Numbered from the stretch's first letter, positions 1-11,000 are shown. The stretch is DNA of 64,000 bases from Otatea glauca (GCA_036346275.1 CM070711.1:45447435-45511434), one strand, 5' to 3'. Translations and numbers: made by a program. The notes: generated by a model not told the origin, from the letters alone.

Positions 1-1066
1 AACTAGGCCTAATCGTACTACCACATGTCTAGTATGGGACACACCTAGTCGATTAATTTGCAATGTATAGCCTTGAGTACTGCCAATTGGTGGTGTGGGT
101 TCCGGGATGGATGGGTAGATTCGCAAGGCGCAAGAGTGTGCCCTAAGGGGCGAAACCTTAGCAGGCAGTACCGAGTTAAACAGTGCATTGTAAAGGCTTT
201 GTCATGATTTCTCTACCGGCACACCAAAGGAAGTGTGCTAATGGCCAAGCACAAGGAGAATATCAAGTCTTGTGGGTAAAGTAGTACAACCTCTACAGAG
301 TATAAAACTATTCGAATAGCCGTGTCCGGGGTCATGGACAAGCCCGAGAATTTCACATGAGATATAGCGTGTTTTATAAAATGTGGGAATGTGAAATTGT
401 TGAGATGTTAATGTGGAGTTCACCCTTGTTTTGTTGTCTAATGTTATACTATTGAATTTAGTGATTTGATACTTGTTTTAGATGGTGTAGGGTGATGCCT
501 CACTATTATGTTCATGTTATCTACCATTGATTTATCAAATATTTATTATCTTTTCATAAATATGCTTTCAATTTATTTATTGTACTTCAATTCAAGTTAT
601 TGCTTTCCGCAAAATAACCAAATGACTATCCTTTGTCAAACTTGCATGAATATATTGCATTATTTTCCTGCGACTTGTTGAGTACTTTTGTACTCATAGC
701 TTTATGACTTTGTTGATCAGTTGCTGAGGAAGGATCAAGAAATAATGAATATCATGAAGAGGGGTATTATGAAGACTACGTGGACTAGGAAGGCGTTTCC
801 CTAGACGATTGCATGTGGCATGTCGAATGGCCCAAGTTATTTTTTTCGATGCAACAGTTTATTTGTTTCTTAAGCCCTTAAGGTATAGTGATGTAAACTT
901 TGACCATAAGATCTGATGCTTTATTTAATAATAATTTGCTTCTTTCTTAGTTAATTCATTGTATAGAATGATATTTCATCTATGTTTTTACTGCGTGCAC
1001 TATCATGATCCTGGACTAATGCAATATACACAAAGGGTTTCGGATTTGCAAATCCGGGTCTCGACA
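1..1066 (+). repeat. 3' part of a long LTR (family D), truncated by window start
   Basis: The segment ends in GGGTCTCGACA, matching the terminal GGTCTCACA of element B read on the minus strand. Inside are blocks also present in LTR families A, B and C: GCACACCAAAGG near 220 and CCTCTACAGAG near 290, followed by a Cla-like palindromic patch. A second copy of the last ~350 bp lies at 17699-18035. No primer-binding site follows 1066, so this is either a solo LTR or a truncated element. Its left end is outside the window. Confidence 0.7.
720..788 (+). other. exon-like acidic tail near the end of LTR D
   Basis: An acceptor-like TTGATCAG precedes an open frame ending EEGYYEDYVD and stop at 786-788. 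The same place in LTR families A and C, and in the D-type copy at 17740-17789, holds an acidic frame ending just before a stop. It could be the last exon of a short transcript from the LTR, or a constrained RNA element that merely looks coding. No expression evidence is available. Confidence 0.35.
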
Positions 1067-1089
1067 GGAGTACACCACCTTTATCGTAT

Positions 1090-2143
1090 AAAGTCCATGA
1101 AAATCATATGTACAAGTTCTGAAAAATTCTCAAAAAATCACCATATGTAGGAAATGTGAGCTTCTACAACCCTGTAAAATTTGAAGACCAAACTCACTTG
1201 CATTTGAAAGATTTGAAACGAACAAATTTGCTATTCATCCCTGATTATCGCTTTTTAATTTCATATATTTCAATTGAGATTGATTTTGATCTTCAAATTT
1301 TATAGAGATGTAGAATCTCACCTCCCCTACGTATGGTAATTTTTTGAGAATTTTTGAAAACATATATATATATATAAGTTTACTTGATAGAAATGATTTA
1401 CACAATATATATTGCTTTCTACTATTCAGAAAATAATATATTACTATCTATTATACAAGCTGTTACTATAGCCTGTGTAAACAACTTTTGTCATGTAAAA
1501 TACAGGAAAAAAACCACATGTATCAGTTTTAAAAAATTCTTAAGAAATTTACATATGTATAACAGGTGAGCTTCTACAACTTTGTAAAATTTGAAGAGCA
1601 AACCCAATACCATTTGAAAGATATGAAATTGACAAAGCGTTAAATAGTGCAAAATCACTATTGAGCCAAATTTGTCTTTTTTATATCTTTCAACTGAGAA
1701 TGATTTTATTCTTAAAATTTTATAGGGTTGTATAATATCACCCCACCTACTTGTGGTAAATTTTTGAGAACTTTTACATGTGGTTTCACGAATAAAAATT
1801 TAGTTCTATTTGTCGGCCCTTTAATAAAATGATGGAAAAATTCTCAAAAAATTACCATACATAGGGGATGTGAGATTATACAACTGTATAAAATTTAAAG
1901 ACCAAAATCAATTTCAGATGAAATATATGAAAAAGACAAATTTAGCTCAATATTGATTTTACACTATTTAGTAATTTGTCAATTTCATATCTTTGAAATG
2001 AGATTGATTTTGGTCTTCTAATTTTACATAGATGTATAATCTCTCCCCTCTACTTGTGGTAATTTTTTGAGAAATTTTTAAAAGTTTTACATATGGTTTT
2101 CATATATTTTACACTAGATATAGTAACATTTTTTGTAATAGTG
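1090..2143. repeat. three tandem large hairpin modules ending in a CACTA-type terminus
   Basis: Three related inverted-repeat modules lie at about 1100-1370, 1505-1790 and 1830-2115. Each starts with a GAAAAATTCTCAAAAAAT-like arm and closes with its reverse complement (TTTTTTGAGAATTTTT), with CTACAA and AAATTTGAAGA pairs in between. The block ends in TTTTTGTAATAGTG at 2143, the reverse complement of a CACTATTACAAAAA terminal repeat. This fits subterminal repeats at one end of a CACTA transposon. I could not find the opposite terminus. Confidence 0.5.
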
Positions 2144-2277
2144 AGTGATATGTTATTTTTGGGATAGTAATTTTTAGTATAACTACTGATAGTATTTTTT
2201 CAAGAAAATCTGTTCAACCCGTCCACGTCAGCCCAACCGACTAGAAAATCTATCCCGTAGTTTGTACATGAATCTTA

Positions 2278-2407
2278 TTACCTTTTATTTAGCTATATCT
2301 TTTTATTGGTAGCTCCAATTTACGATCAATTTTTACCAATAGCTTGCTGACAACGACATCAACATAATGATGTAAGTCTCGCTAATAAACTCCATGTGTA
2401 TCGATAG

Positions 2408-2450
<43 letters not shown>

Positions 2451-2582
2451 GGATAATAAAATCTGATTCATGAGATGAGACTTATATCAGTGTGTTGTTC
2501 TCGTCGTCAGTAAGCTACTGGTGAAAACTGTTTGTGAATCAGAGCTATCAATAAAAAATATGGCTAAAACAAAAAATAATAG
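2278..2582. mobile_element. fold-back MITE with a (TA)n loop
   Basis: Arms of roughly 110 bp at about 2280-2400 and 2465-2580 are imperfect reverse complements (TTTAGCTATATCTTTTTATT against its complement near 2550-2575). The loop holds a perfect (TA)n run at about 2411-2450. No gene is present. The target-site duplication is not clear because the flanks are AT-rich. Confidence 0.6.
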
Positions 2583-2631
2583 ATTCTAGTATTACACGAA
2601 TGTAGACTGTGATTTCACACACTTACAATAT

Positions 2632-4456
2632 CTAGCATCTCAAGAGCGAGGCGTCGAGGGTGTCGAGGTTGAAGAGATCGAACAAGTCACTGAAGTCGAC
2701 CCCGAAGAACCCCCTCGATGACTGGTTCAACAGATGTTCCTGCTTGAAGCTACTTGGGATGCTCGTTATCCGTTCTACCACCGACTTGTTGGCTTGTTTC
2801 ATATACCAATCATGTAATCTAATATAGGCCAATGTAAGTTTTTGTAAGCGCTCTCCCGGTATGAAAGGCTCTCCTAGCTTGTATCTCTGGGCCAATGAGG
2901 CAAACGGATAATCGAGGGTCTCCGTGATCTGAATCGATTTGCCCTTGTCTCACTTTCTACCATAGGTCATCTTCAAGAGAGATGAGTGGGCACGAAGTGA
3001 TGTACCGGCCTGTGATACACAGGGCACGGTAGCTGATTTGGTGGCTTGTGGAGGTGCAGTAGGTGAATCCGAGAGTGTGGGTACTTTCGGTGTTGGTGGA
3101 TGGGCATCCAGGAAGATGTCGTTGTTGGACCACTGGATGAATGTGCCAATGGTATCCCCTAGTGTTATGATCTAGTCATTTGGGGGCATCTGTAGCATGA
3201 AGGCCTTGAAACTATCATGTACACCATCAACATTGACCTTCATGAAACCCAACGCTACCAGGCCACCATGCGTTGAATGGATGGATATACGAGCCCCAAG
3301 TAGCCTAAAAGGGAACAGAGCCATTGGTAAGCCTCACTTGGAGATTGCACCGTGTTGCCTGCTGCATAACAATACACAATTAGCTAAGGCGTCCAACAGG
3401 TCTATCTTTGGAGCATTCAAGAGATATATATTACCTTGATGTCACAGATAGAAAATTTGACATCGTCTTCATATGTGTGAGCAGCGAACTCATAGCTACT
3501 CTTACGGGTAGTGGGGCTGAATTGCGTACATACTTCTAAGGTTTGTGCGGGCCCTCTTAACTAATTATTGAGCCTTTCCTCGAGGCTTCTTATCTGATTA
3601 TTGAATTCATCTCTCAGCCTTTCCTCAATCATTTGTACAAGTCGTTCCTCATGCTTAGCTTTGGCTCTCTTCCTACTCCGGTATGTGTCAGAGTCGTCTA
3701 GGAATCCTGTTTTCCAGGGAATGTAAACCCTTTTGCCTCGCGTGCAACCAGGGTGCTCCTTATTTCCCAAGGCTGTGGAGAGTACATCTTTCTCTCTATC
3801 TGGTAAAAAGTGCATTCGAAAGATTGTGTAGTCAACACTACTTGCAAGATCCCGACTTGTTATTTCACTTATGAAGTTATGGACTAATTACAAACTAGGT
3901 AGTTCATTATCTTACCGGGCGTTTGGATACTTTCTCATCTGCAGGGTTTGTGAAGGACACGGCGTCAGAAGACGTGGCACGTGACATCACTCTTAGCCGG
4001 TTTCGGTTTCGCTGGTCAACGATCGAAGCAAATGGTGAGGAGGCCTCCTTGTCCTTTCTCCTCCATTGCGCGCTCTTACTTGCGTACACAGCGGTGTCGA
4101 GTCTGCGGGGGTGGGTGTTCCTTGCCTGGAAGACCCTGTGTGCTTCACTTTGATGGCCAAATTCTTCCGTCGTCTTCTTCTCCACAAATTGTTGCCATAC
4201 GTCTTCATCAATGAACCCATACTTAGATAAGGGAGTCATTTCCTTCTTAATGTAATTTATGACAAGCATGCTCTTAAAGTTCTTCCACACCTTTGACGCC
4301 ATTGGCAATGCATACCGTTACACTAGGTGAACGGCGTCTTCTGGGATCTCGAATAATGCAAAAATTTCTCTCACCAAGTTGTTGCGATCCTCGTTGGTTA
4401 GCGACTTCTAGGATGGATATGTGATGGGGACTCGCTCCCGTCCAACTATCCCGCAT
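2632..4456 (-). pseudogene. CACTA (En/Spm) second gene, Transposase_24-like, decayed
   Basis: Two minus-strand pieces look like the non-TNP2 protein of plant CACTA elements (Ptta/En/Spm family, Transposase_24). The piece at 3907-4308 reads VWKNFKSMLVINYIKK, then PLSKYGFIDEDVWQQFVE and a later RNTHPRRLDTAVYASK-AQWR segment. This matches the family pattern of a tryptophan-rich block, an xxWxxFV block, and an H-x-G-x-Y-x-x-K-x-x-W block. The piece at 2632-2895 resembles the family's C-terminal end: a LHDWYMKQ motif followed by FSDLFDLFNLDTLDASLLRC. Between them, 3561-3815 holds a charged, coiled-coil-like segment (EERLVQMIEERLRDEF). Stops and frameshifts separate the pieces, so no intact protein is encoded. 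Its role in the parent element would be binding transposon ends. It may belong to the same large element as the TNP2 pseudogene further right; that is inference. Confidence 0.7.
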
Positions 4457-5398
4457 AATGTCTAGAATGCTGCTGCTGCCTTCGGAGGTTGGGTAGGGGC
4501 CCTATTTTGCGGATCAACCACCGTGATGGTATATCGATCAGGTCGACTCATCACATCCTTTCGGCGATGAAGAATGAGAGGACATCATCTTCTTTTTAAC
4601 TTGAATGTTTTAGGTCTTAAAAAGATCAGGGAAGTTGGTAAATCAACAATTCATAATTTACTCGAATTTAAACTAACAAAGCAATATATAGATGGAATAA
4701 TACTATTATTCCAAGTATGAAAATCATAAGATTACAAGAGGACATACAATGTTGGTACTTAGTAGAAATTAATTATTAAGAAGATATGCATGTCTGGTCC
4801 TCTCATTTGGTTGCACTCTACTACACGATCCTATCATTTGGATACACTCTACTACCTTAGTCAGCGTGATTTTATATAGGATCAGGATGGGATGTTATTA
4901 TTATGAGCACTTACAAGATGAGAGGTATTACTATTCATAGAGGGTGTTATAGTTCTTTTTTAAGTAGAGGAAAGTAAATTAGATTGTCTTGCTCTCTTTT
5001 GTCACTCCATTTCAGCATCAACGTGACTCAATCTACCTAATCATCACAGGATGAGGAATAAGACAACGAATAAAGAAGAATAAGGAGAATGGCAAAAAAA
5101 ATTGGTGTCCGAGCACCAAGAACTCCTCGAGATAATGCGCTCGAACCTGCGTGACATCACAGGTAATAATATAAGGCAATGAACAAAGAAAAAATTAAAA
5201 AAGAACGATAAAAGAAACTTGGTGTCTGAGCACCAAGAACTCCACAAGATAAAGCGCTCGAACCCGCTTGGATAACAAAGCCATAACTGAATATATGCAC
5301 ACACATTCATATTTGGATATTGAAATTGAAGTCAAATGAAATTGGCATAATGATCTCATACACACACATATATATACACGCACATCACGTTGTTTACT
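4457..5398. other. no gene recognised; contains a ~60 bp direct repeat
   Basis: This is probably the 5' side of the CACTA second gene. Near 4800-4860 a short CTCTACTAC-containing phrase occurs twice. At 5101-5155 and 5221-5275 a ~55 bp unit is repeated with few changes; it contains the palindrome TTGGTGTC-GAGCACCAA followed by AAGAACTCC and GCGCTCGAACC. No open frame resembles a known protein. Confidence 0.5.
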
Positions 5399-5592
5399 TC
5401 TGGCTAGTCACAGTTTTTGGCGTTTCATGACATTTCAATCTGTAGCTAACATTGTGCTCTTGAGGTAAAAGGCAACATAGTGTTCGAAATCAAAGTGATA
5501 GTTGAACACCATGTTACCTTCATACACCTCAAGAGCATAACGTCACCTTCAAAAATGCCATGAAATGGCAAAAAATGTGACCAGCCAGCTGT
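5399..5592. mobile_element. fold-back MITE (~190 bp)
   Basis: The two halves are reverse complements over nearly the whole length. The left arm starts TGGCTAGTCACAG and the right arm ends TGTGACCAGCCA; inner pairs include GCTCTTGAGGT near 5457 and ACCTCAAGAGC near 5526. It has no coding capacity. A target-site duplication could not be fixed with confidence. Confidence 0.6.
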
Positions 5593-5820
5593 AAAGAACA
5601 CACCCGATTGATTCGTGTCGAGGTCCATTCACCAAAATTTATGAAATTAAAAGCCATAAATTATTTCAGATGTTGTCTCTGGTAAGAACAATTTACTTAG
5701 GCTATCTGAATTTTTTGAATAATTACGGCATAAGAAAATTTATTATGACTTTAAATCCAAGCATAGATACTCATAATCAGGTATTTAAGCTTGTACTTAA
5801 CAAATTAATGAATAATTGAA
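5593..5820. other. AT-rich spacer, nothing recognised
   Basis: No open frame, repeat arm or terminal repeat is visible between the MITE and the LTR fragment that starts near 5821. Confidence 0.5.
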
Positions 5821-6515
5821 TGACAGAGTGGTCTCAAGTGTCAGGCTGCTAAGGTTAGACCTTCAGTCTTGTCGAATATCTAAATATGGGGTATGTGTAC
5901 GCGAAGGATACGTGAAGGATATGTTCTAACGGCTATAGAAATTTCGGATATCACGGGCCCAGTTATATGGGATAAGATATACATGGAAAGGATAATTCTA
6001 TATTAGGAAGTACTCGATCATGTTCCCATTATGAGGAAACCGACTCGAGTACGCTTGGTATCCATGGAAGTTTGGATATACTGCGAAGATCACGCGACGA
6101 TGGACTCCTCATCGGCTACGATCCGGTACTCCAAACCAACTACGATTCAACTTGGGCAAGGCCACCTCGACTATATAAGGCCAGGGGCAGGTATCCTCAA
6201 GGGGGGACGAGAGACTTTTAGACCAGAAGCAGAGAAACTTTTTAGAGCCTTTGCGCAGAGCAATCAGAAGTCGACGACTCGCGCTTCGTCAACCTCCAAC
6301 CCTAGCTGAGCCTTAGACAAAGATCAATCTTCCTTGTAACTAGGGCTAGACACATTGCTCTGTGTTCCATCCATCATATACACATATCATTCACACAGGA
6401 AGTAGGGTGTTACTCCGCCAGTGGGCCTGAACCTGTCTACATTGTGCGCCTATGATTTTGTGCTTGACTCTACTAACCCGAAGGTACCCTAAATTATAAG
6501 TTTATTGTCGATTTC
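5821..6515 (+). repeat. LTR fragment (family G) with TATA box, interrupted by the CACTA at 6516
   Basis: The segment has the layout of a grass gypsy LTR: a U3-like stretch, CTATATAAGG at 6171-6180, then a transcribed region with AACCCTAGC, CTTGTAACTAGGG and a phrase around CAGGAAGTAGGGTGTTACTCC. The start at 5821 (TGACAG) is tentative; 5839 (TGTCAGGCTGC) is also possible. The CACTA at 6516-11015 has split it, and a few tens of bases after 11015 may be its right end. Which internal region it belonged to is unknown. Confidence 0.55.
6172..6178 (+). promoter_or_regulatory. TATA box of LTR G
   Basis: TATATAA follows a mixed-composition upstream stretch and precedes the transcribed-type part of the LTR, the usual arrangement in gypsy LTRs. 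Confidence 0.5.
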
Positions 6516-6559
6516 CACTACTACAGAATAGTACATCACTATCGCTTCATCTAGGTCGG

Positions 6560-7082
6560 TTCTTAAGTTTTTAGAAAAAAACGATTGTGATAGATGACTT
6601 AGAAGAGGTGTTAATAATAATCACTATCGGTTCTCAGGTTAGAAATGATTGTGATGTAGCACTGAGCACATCACAATCGGTTCTCACAAAAGAACCGATT
6701 GTGATGTGCACGTGCTCATCACTATCGGTTCTTTTGTGAAAATCGATAGTGATGATCATGCACATCACTATCGGTTCTCACAAAAGAACCGATAGTGATG
6801 TGGACGTCGTCATCACTATCGCTTCTTATGTGAAAAGCAATAGTGATGAGTATGCACATTACTATCGCTTCTCACATAAGAACCGATAGTGATGTGCATG
6901 TAATCATCACTATCGCTTCTTATGTGAGAACCGATAGCGATGATAATGTATATCACTATCGCTTCTCATATAAGAACCGATAGTGATGTGCATGATCACA
7001 TCACAATCGCTTTTCAAGTGAGAACCGATAGTGATGTGTGTGCATATCACAATCACTTCTTAAGTGAGAACCGATTGTGATG
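6560..7082. repeat. left subterminal hairpin array of CACTA-1
   Basis: At least six tandem units alternate CATCACTATCGGTTCT with its complement AGAACCGATAGTGATG, spaced by short variable loops. Each pair can fold on itself. Such arrays are typical binding regions for CACTA-encoded proteins. Confidence 0.8.
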
Positions 7083-7645
7083 TGTCTCGCTAGGTTATTT
7101 ATACTTCTCGGGCTGAACTCTCCTCTATTGTTGTTCCAGAGGATATTTCTCCGTCGCCACCCGAAAAATAGCTCATATTCTGTAGTTGGAAGCAATACTT
7201 AGGTGAGAAAAATTGAAATCCTCAAGGGTGGGTTGTACATAACTGTAGTTTCGTGTTTGCAAAGGTTATGTGCACGTATGAAACTTTCATAATTTTTGTC
7301 AATGGATTGTAGTATGTAGCTACTTAATGCAAGAAAAAGAAGGCACTCTACAACAAATCATTTCTGGTAATTTTCAAAATACTTGGACTTTATGTGAGAA
7401 GATTTGACTTTTCTACTCTTTGACCAAAAATCATGCCTACAAAGTGAATTTGGGTTTCCTTTTTCAATGCTAACTCTTTTTGCCAAAATACTTTTTAGAA
7501 AAGATTTGTAGTATCACAAAGTATGTTCCTACAAAATTTCAAATAATTCCAACTATGTTTGCAAAAGTTATGGCATTTTCACTCTTTGATCAGATATTTC
7601 TGCAAATTCATACTTCGTGGTTTGTGTGGAAAACAAATAGTGCAG
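7083..7645. other. unique internal part of CACTA-1, no gene recognised
   Basis: This is moderately AT-rich sequence between two repeat arrays. It has no convincing open frame. A short phrase about feeble, Tyr-poor frames on the minus strand is not above chance. Confidence 0.4.
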
Positions 7646-8430
7646 TGAACAACCGATAGTGATATTGGAGAATTTGTGTCGTTTTTTAATAAACCGATAG
7701 TGATATTTAATCATTTGTGTCTTTTTTTATAAAACCGATAGTCATGTATTGCTTTTATTTGTGTCAGTTTCTTTACAAAAAGCGATAGTGATGTTCTCTT
7801 TTTGCTAAAAAATAATACTGTGCAATGTGAATTATTTGTATCGGTTTTATTAAAAAACCGATAGTGATATCTCACATTTGTATCGGTTTTTTTGTAAAAC
7901 AGACAATGATGTTTGCTTTTTTGGTAAAAAACATACTGTGCTATGTGAATTATTTGTGTCGGTTAAATATCATCATCTGTATCGGTTTCTATGGAAAACC
8001 GATAGTGATATTCTATTATTACCTCTGTGGATGAGACACATCTGTGTCGGTTTTATTTAAAAACTGATAGTGATAATGGAAAATAATTGTGTCGGTTTTT
8101 GTGAAAAACCGATAGTGATGCTCTATAAATTGGCTTGTGCATCGACTTGTACAGTGCCATACATCTGCGTCGGTTTTTTTTCAAAAATCGATAGTGATAG
8201 TGATAATATATTTGTGTCGCTTTTGGTAAAAAACCGATAGTGTTAATTACAGTATTTGTGTCGGTTTTCTAAAGAAATCGACATAGATAGTTATTAATTC
8301 GTATCGGTTCTTTAGAGAACCGACACAGAACACATGAGTAGGAGATCTGGCTTCAGACTATTTCTATCGGTTTTATAGTGAACTGACACGAATACAGGAG
8401 ATATTTGTATCGGTTTAATGGTTGGACCAA
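7646..8430. repeat. second, different tandem array in CACTA-1
   Basis: About fifteen degenerate units contain TTTGTGTCGGTTTTT followed by AAAACCGATAGTGAT. The core is the same CCGATAGTGAT as in the terminal array, but the partner arm and spacing differ. This suggests a separate amplification of the same binding core. Confidence 0.75.
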
Positions 8431-8479
8431 CATAGTTATTGCACACGCATAAATGAAATCCTTAATTACTTAGCTCACC

Positions 8480-8960
8480 TCGATCTTCACTCGCGCGACC
8501 CTGACCCCAGCTCCAAACGTACCCTAGCTAGCGCTCCGTCTCGCCTTCCGCCGTCGCCGTCGCCGTCGCCACCGGTGCCTCCCCATTCAGAGCTCCCCGA
8601 CTGGCGCATCCCGACATGGAGCTCCCCCACCAGTGTGTCCCCGCTCGGAGCTCCCCCACCTGCGCCTCCCCGCTCGAAGCTCCCCCCCACCGGTGCCTCC
8701 ACACTCGAAGCTCCCCCCACCCGCTCGGAGGTCCCCCCACCGGCACCTCCCCTCTTCGAGCTGGTCCACCTGCGTCTCCCTAGTTGGACCTGGTCCACCA
8801 GCGCCTCCCCACGCAGACCTGCATCCTTGGGCTCGTGCTCCTCCACCGGCTACATCTCCGGCAGTTCCCGTGCCCCTCCACTGGCGGATTCCCAACTCCA
8901 AGCTCGCCCTGCAGCCCCCGTCGAGCTCGCCCCCGCAGCCCGTCACCCTCGAGGTTGACC
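8480..8960. repeat. GC-rich proline-codon minisatellite inside CACTA-1
   Basis: Degenerate units of about 25-55 bp with the phrases CGGAGCTCCCCCACC and TGCGCCTCCCC repeat across this block, which is strongly GC-rich compared with its AT-rich surroundings. Several frames stay open on both strands, as expected from composition alone. It may derive from a captured GC-rich first exon that expanded by slippage; no protein family is recognised. Confidence 0.6.
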
Positions 8961-10615
8961 AGATACTTTATCTTTTCTTTCTTTGCTTTGTTCTTTGTTG
9001 TTTTTCAAAACAATTTTTTTTCCCTAGAAAGTTGAAAGCTCCACATTCATATGTATGTACATATCTTGCCTTTGTGTTAGTGTTAGAATTGGTCTCACGG
9101 ACATGATGAGTACATACTATGGAAATATATGTGCCTGAGCAATAGAATGTCCTGCAATGAGAACCATGTTCTTTGGTTTAATTGAGGACCACTTTTTGAT
9201 ATACTTATCAGGCTTCTTGTCATGCTTCTTGAACTCCTAAAATTGCAATGAACTCACATAAGAAAATACAATCCTTCTCTTTGTTTAATAGAGATGTCTA
9301 TACTATAGTTCAATCTTGCAGGTTGAATTTGAAGAATAACCTCATGTCATACTTATCAAAACACAAATTCGTAAAGAAAAAAAACACAAATATGTTGACA
9401 TCACAAGATCCTAAAGACCAAAAGGTAAGTCTTATAGAGTTACAGTCATTGTTAAAGCAACACAAGCAATTATAAATAGCATTTAAACTAATTTTGAACA
9501 AATCAAATACAAGCTAGCAATAATTTTTGCACAGAGAATAGGTTTTATCCATAGGCTTAACATCAACAGCGAGACTCCAATTCTCATCTATTCCATTGAA
9601 CAATGTACTTGTGTAGACCAATGGACAGTACATTCGACAAAATATTATCAAACTATTAGCTCCAAGCAACAAATACCTTCACAATGTTTGAAGAAGAATA
9701 GCAATACATTTCTTTCACCTTACGAGCTATATCCAAAGAATCCTCAGGTGGAAGAAGTTCACCTCTTTCCTGCGCATCACGAGATGGCACTATAATTAAA
9801 AGCATTTCATTATATAATACATGACCACAACTAATTATTGAGTGCATAAAGAACAGAGTAACTCAAAAGTTACTGAGAAACCGAACAAGCGCAAATATGA
9901 TTTAGGTTCACGGTTCTGCAGTTGAAATGAGGTTTCTTATCCGGATGACTAGCTATGGCAACATAGAATATCCACTTTCCCATTTTGAAGTACTGATTTT
10001 CTTGATCATACGGACATCATCGAGGGTAAGAGGCCACCCAAATGCTATGTCAGCACTAGTGAATAGCATATGATTCACTTTTATTCTAGAAGCATGTGCT
10101 GTTCATAGGACCAAAAGATAAGCTCATGTGCCAATCTTTTAGTAATCATCAACACACAGCTTTTCTACCCATCTGTGACTATAGAGTATATGTGCTTGAA
10201 TTTGCATCTTATTCCATCCATCAAACCATCATTCTTCTTGTAGGCTCTCCTGCATGCAATCTTGTTCTAAAGAAAATAATAGATAGCTTTGGCCATGACT
10301 ATGAAGTGATTTTTGACCTTACACTGTAACTGGTTTGCACTTGCACATTCGCTGCAAAAGTGAGTATTGTCTTAATCTCGGCTTGAATTACTTCTTTTCG
10401 TTCTTGAGTATGTCTCCATATCAGCTTGAATCCATCCTTTCATTTTCCTCTTTGCTTGGAAATAACCTATAAACGAATGTGATATGTGTTGTAATAAAAT
10501 ATTTGTGTTATGTGAATGTGATATGTGCATAATGTGTGCTATTGCTGTGTGAATGTGGTATGTGCATACTGTGTGAAATATGTGCTGATTGGAGGGTGAA
10601 TTGGAAAACATTACA
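8961..10615. other. captured, gene-like interior of CACTA-1
   Basis: This part contains intron-like AT-rich sequence and at least one recognisable exon (9677-9769, minus strand). On the minus strand, about 9551-9650 also reads as an exon-like segment (NGIDENWSLAVDVKPMDK), and about 9935-10000 reads NQYFKMGKWIFYVAIASHPDK. I do not recognise the parent proteins of these two. Confidence 0.5.
9677..9769 (-). pseudogene. ARP3: captured exon of plant actin-related protein 3 (ARP3)
   Basis: On the minus strand, 31 codons read ERGEL then LPPEDSLDIARKVKEMYCY and SSSNIVK. This matches the conserved segment of plant ARP3, where PPEDSL-x-x-ARKVKEMYCYT-SDIVKE follows the RERGE motif. ARP3 is a core subunit of the ARP2/3 actin-nucleating complex. 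The fragment is bounded exactly like an exon: CGCAG immediately before the first codon and AAG then GTATTTG immediately after the last. Phase is preserved and there are no stops. Neighbouring ARP3 exons are not recognisable nearby, so this is a fragment carried by the CACTA transposon, not a functional gene. It could be transcribed as part of a chimeric transcript. The assignment rests on recalled family sequence, not on a search. Confidence 0.75.
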
Positions 10616-11000
10616 CCCTCTCATCTCTATCGGTTCTAAGAAGAAAACGATAGAGATAAGGGGGTCATCTCTATCGGTTCTTTGTAAGAAGCGATAGAGA
10701 TGACCACCTCATCTCAATCGGTTCTTTAGAAGAATCGATAGAGATGAGTGTGTGTCATCTCTATCAGTTCTTCTAAAGAACTGATTGAGATGGGGTGGTC
10801 ATCTCTATCGGTTCCTTAGAAGAAGCGATAGAGATGACACGCTCATCTCTATCGGTTCCTTAGAAGAAGCGATAGAGATGACGCATTCATTTCTATCGAG
10901 CAAGAACCGACTGTAATAGCGCCGCCTCATCTCTATCTCATGACTTTGTGTCACCACTAGAACTGACTGTGATGATAAAAAAGAACCGATTGTGATGTAT
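10616..11000. repeat. right subterminal hairpin array of CACTA-1
   Basis: Tandem units pair TCATCTCTATCGGTTCTT with AAGAAGCGATAGAGATGA. The core is GATAGAGATGA here against GATAGTGATG on the left, so the two ends carry diverged versions. Confidence 0.75.

Noticed and set aside
1003..1066. CACTATCATGATCC as the left terminus of the CACTA ending at 2143
   Set aside because: It lies inside LTR D and aligns with the D-type copy at 17699-18035, so it is LTR sequence; the match to the other terminus is too short.
4801..4870. CTCTACTAC phrases as CACTA ends
   Set aside because: They are short direct repeats without inverted partners or target duplications.
5101..5275. Possible tRNA gene or SINE (B-box-like GGTTCGAGC)
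   Set aside because: There is no A box at the right spacing, no cloverleaf, no poly(A)/T tail; only a duplicated short unit.
6560..7082. CRISPR-like array (regular repeats with short spacers)
   Set aside because: The units are inverted pairs, spacers are not unique, and the array sits at the end of a plant CACTA transposon.
8422..8958. 178-codon proline/serine-rich frame
   Set aside because: It lies on a minisatellite with open frames on both strands and no family match; treated as a repeat.
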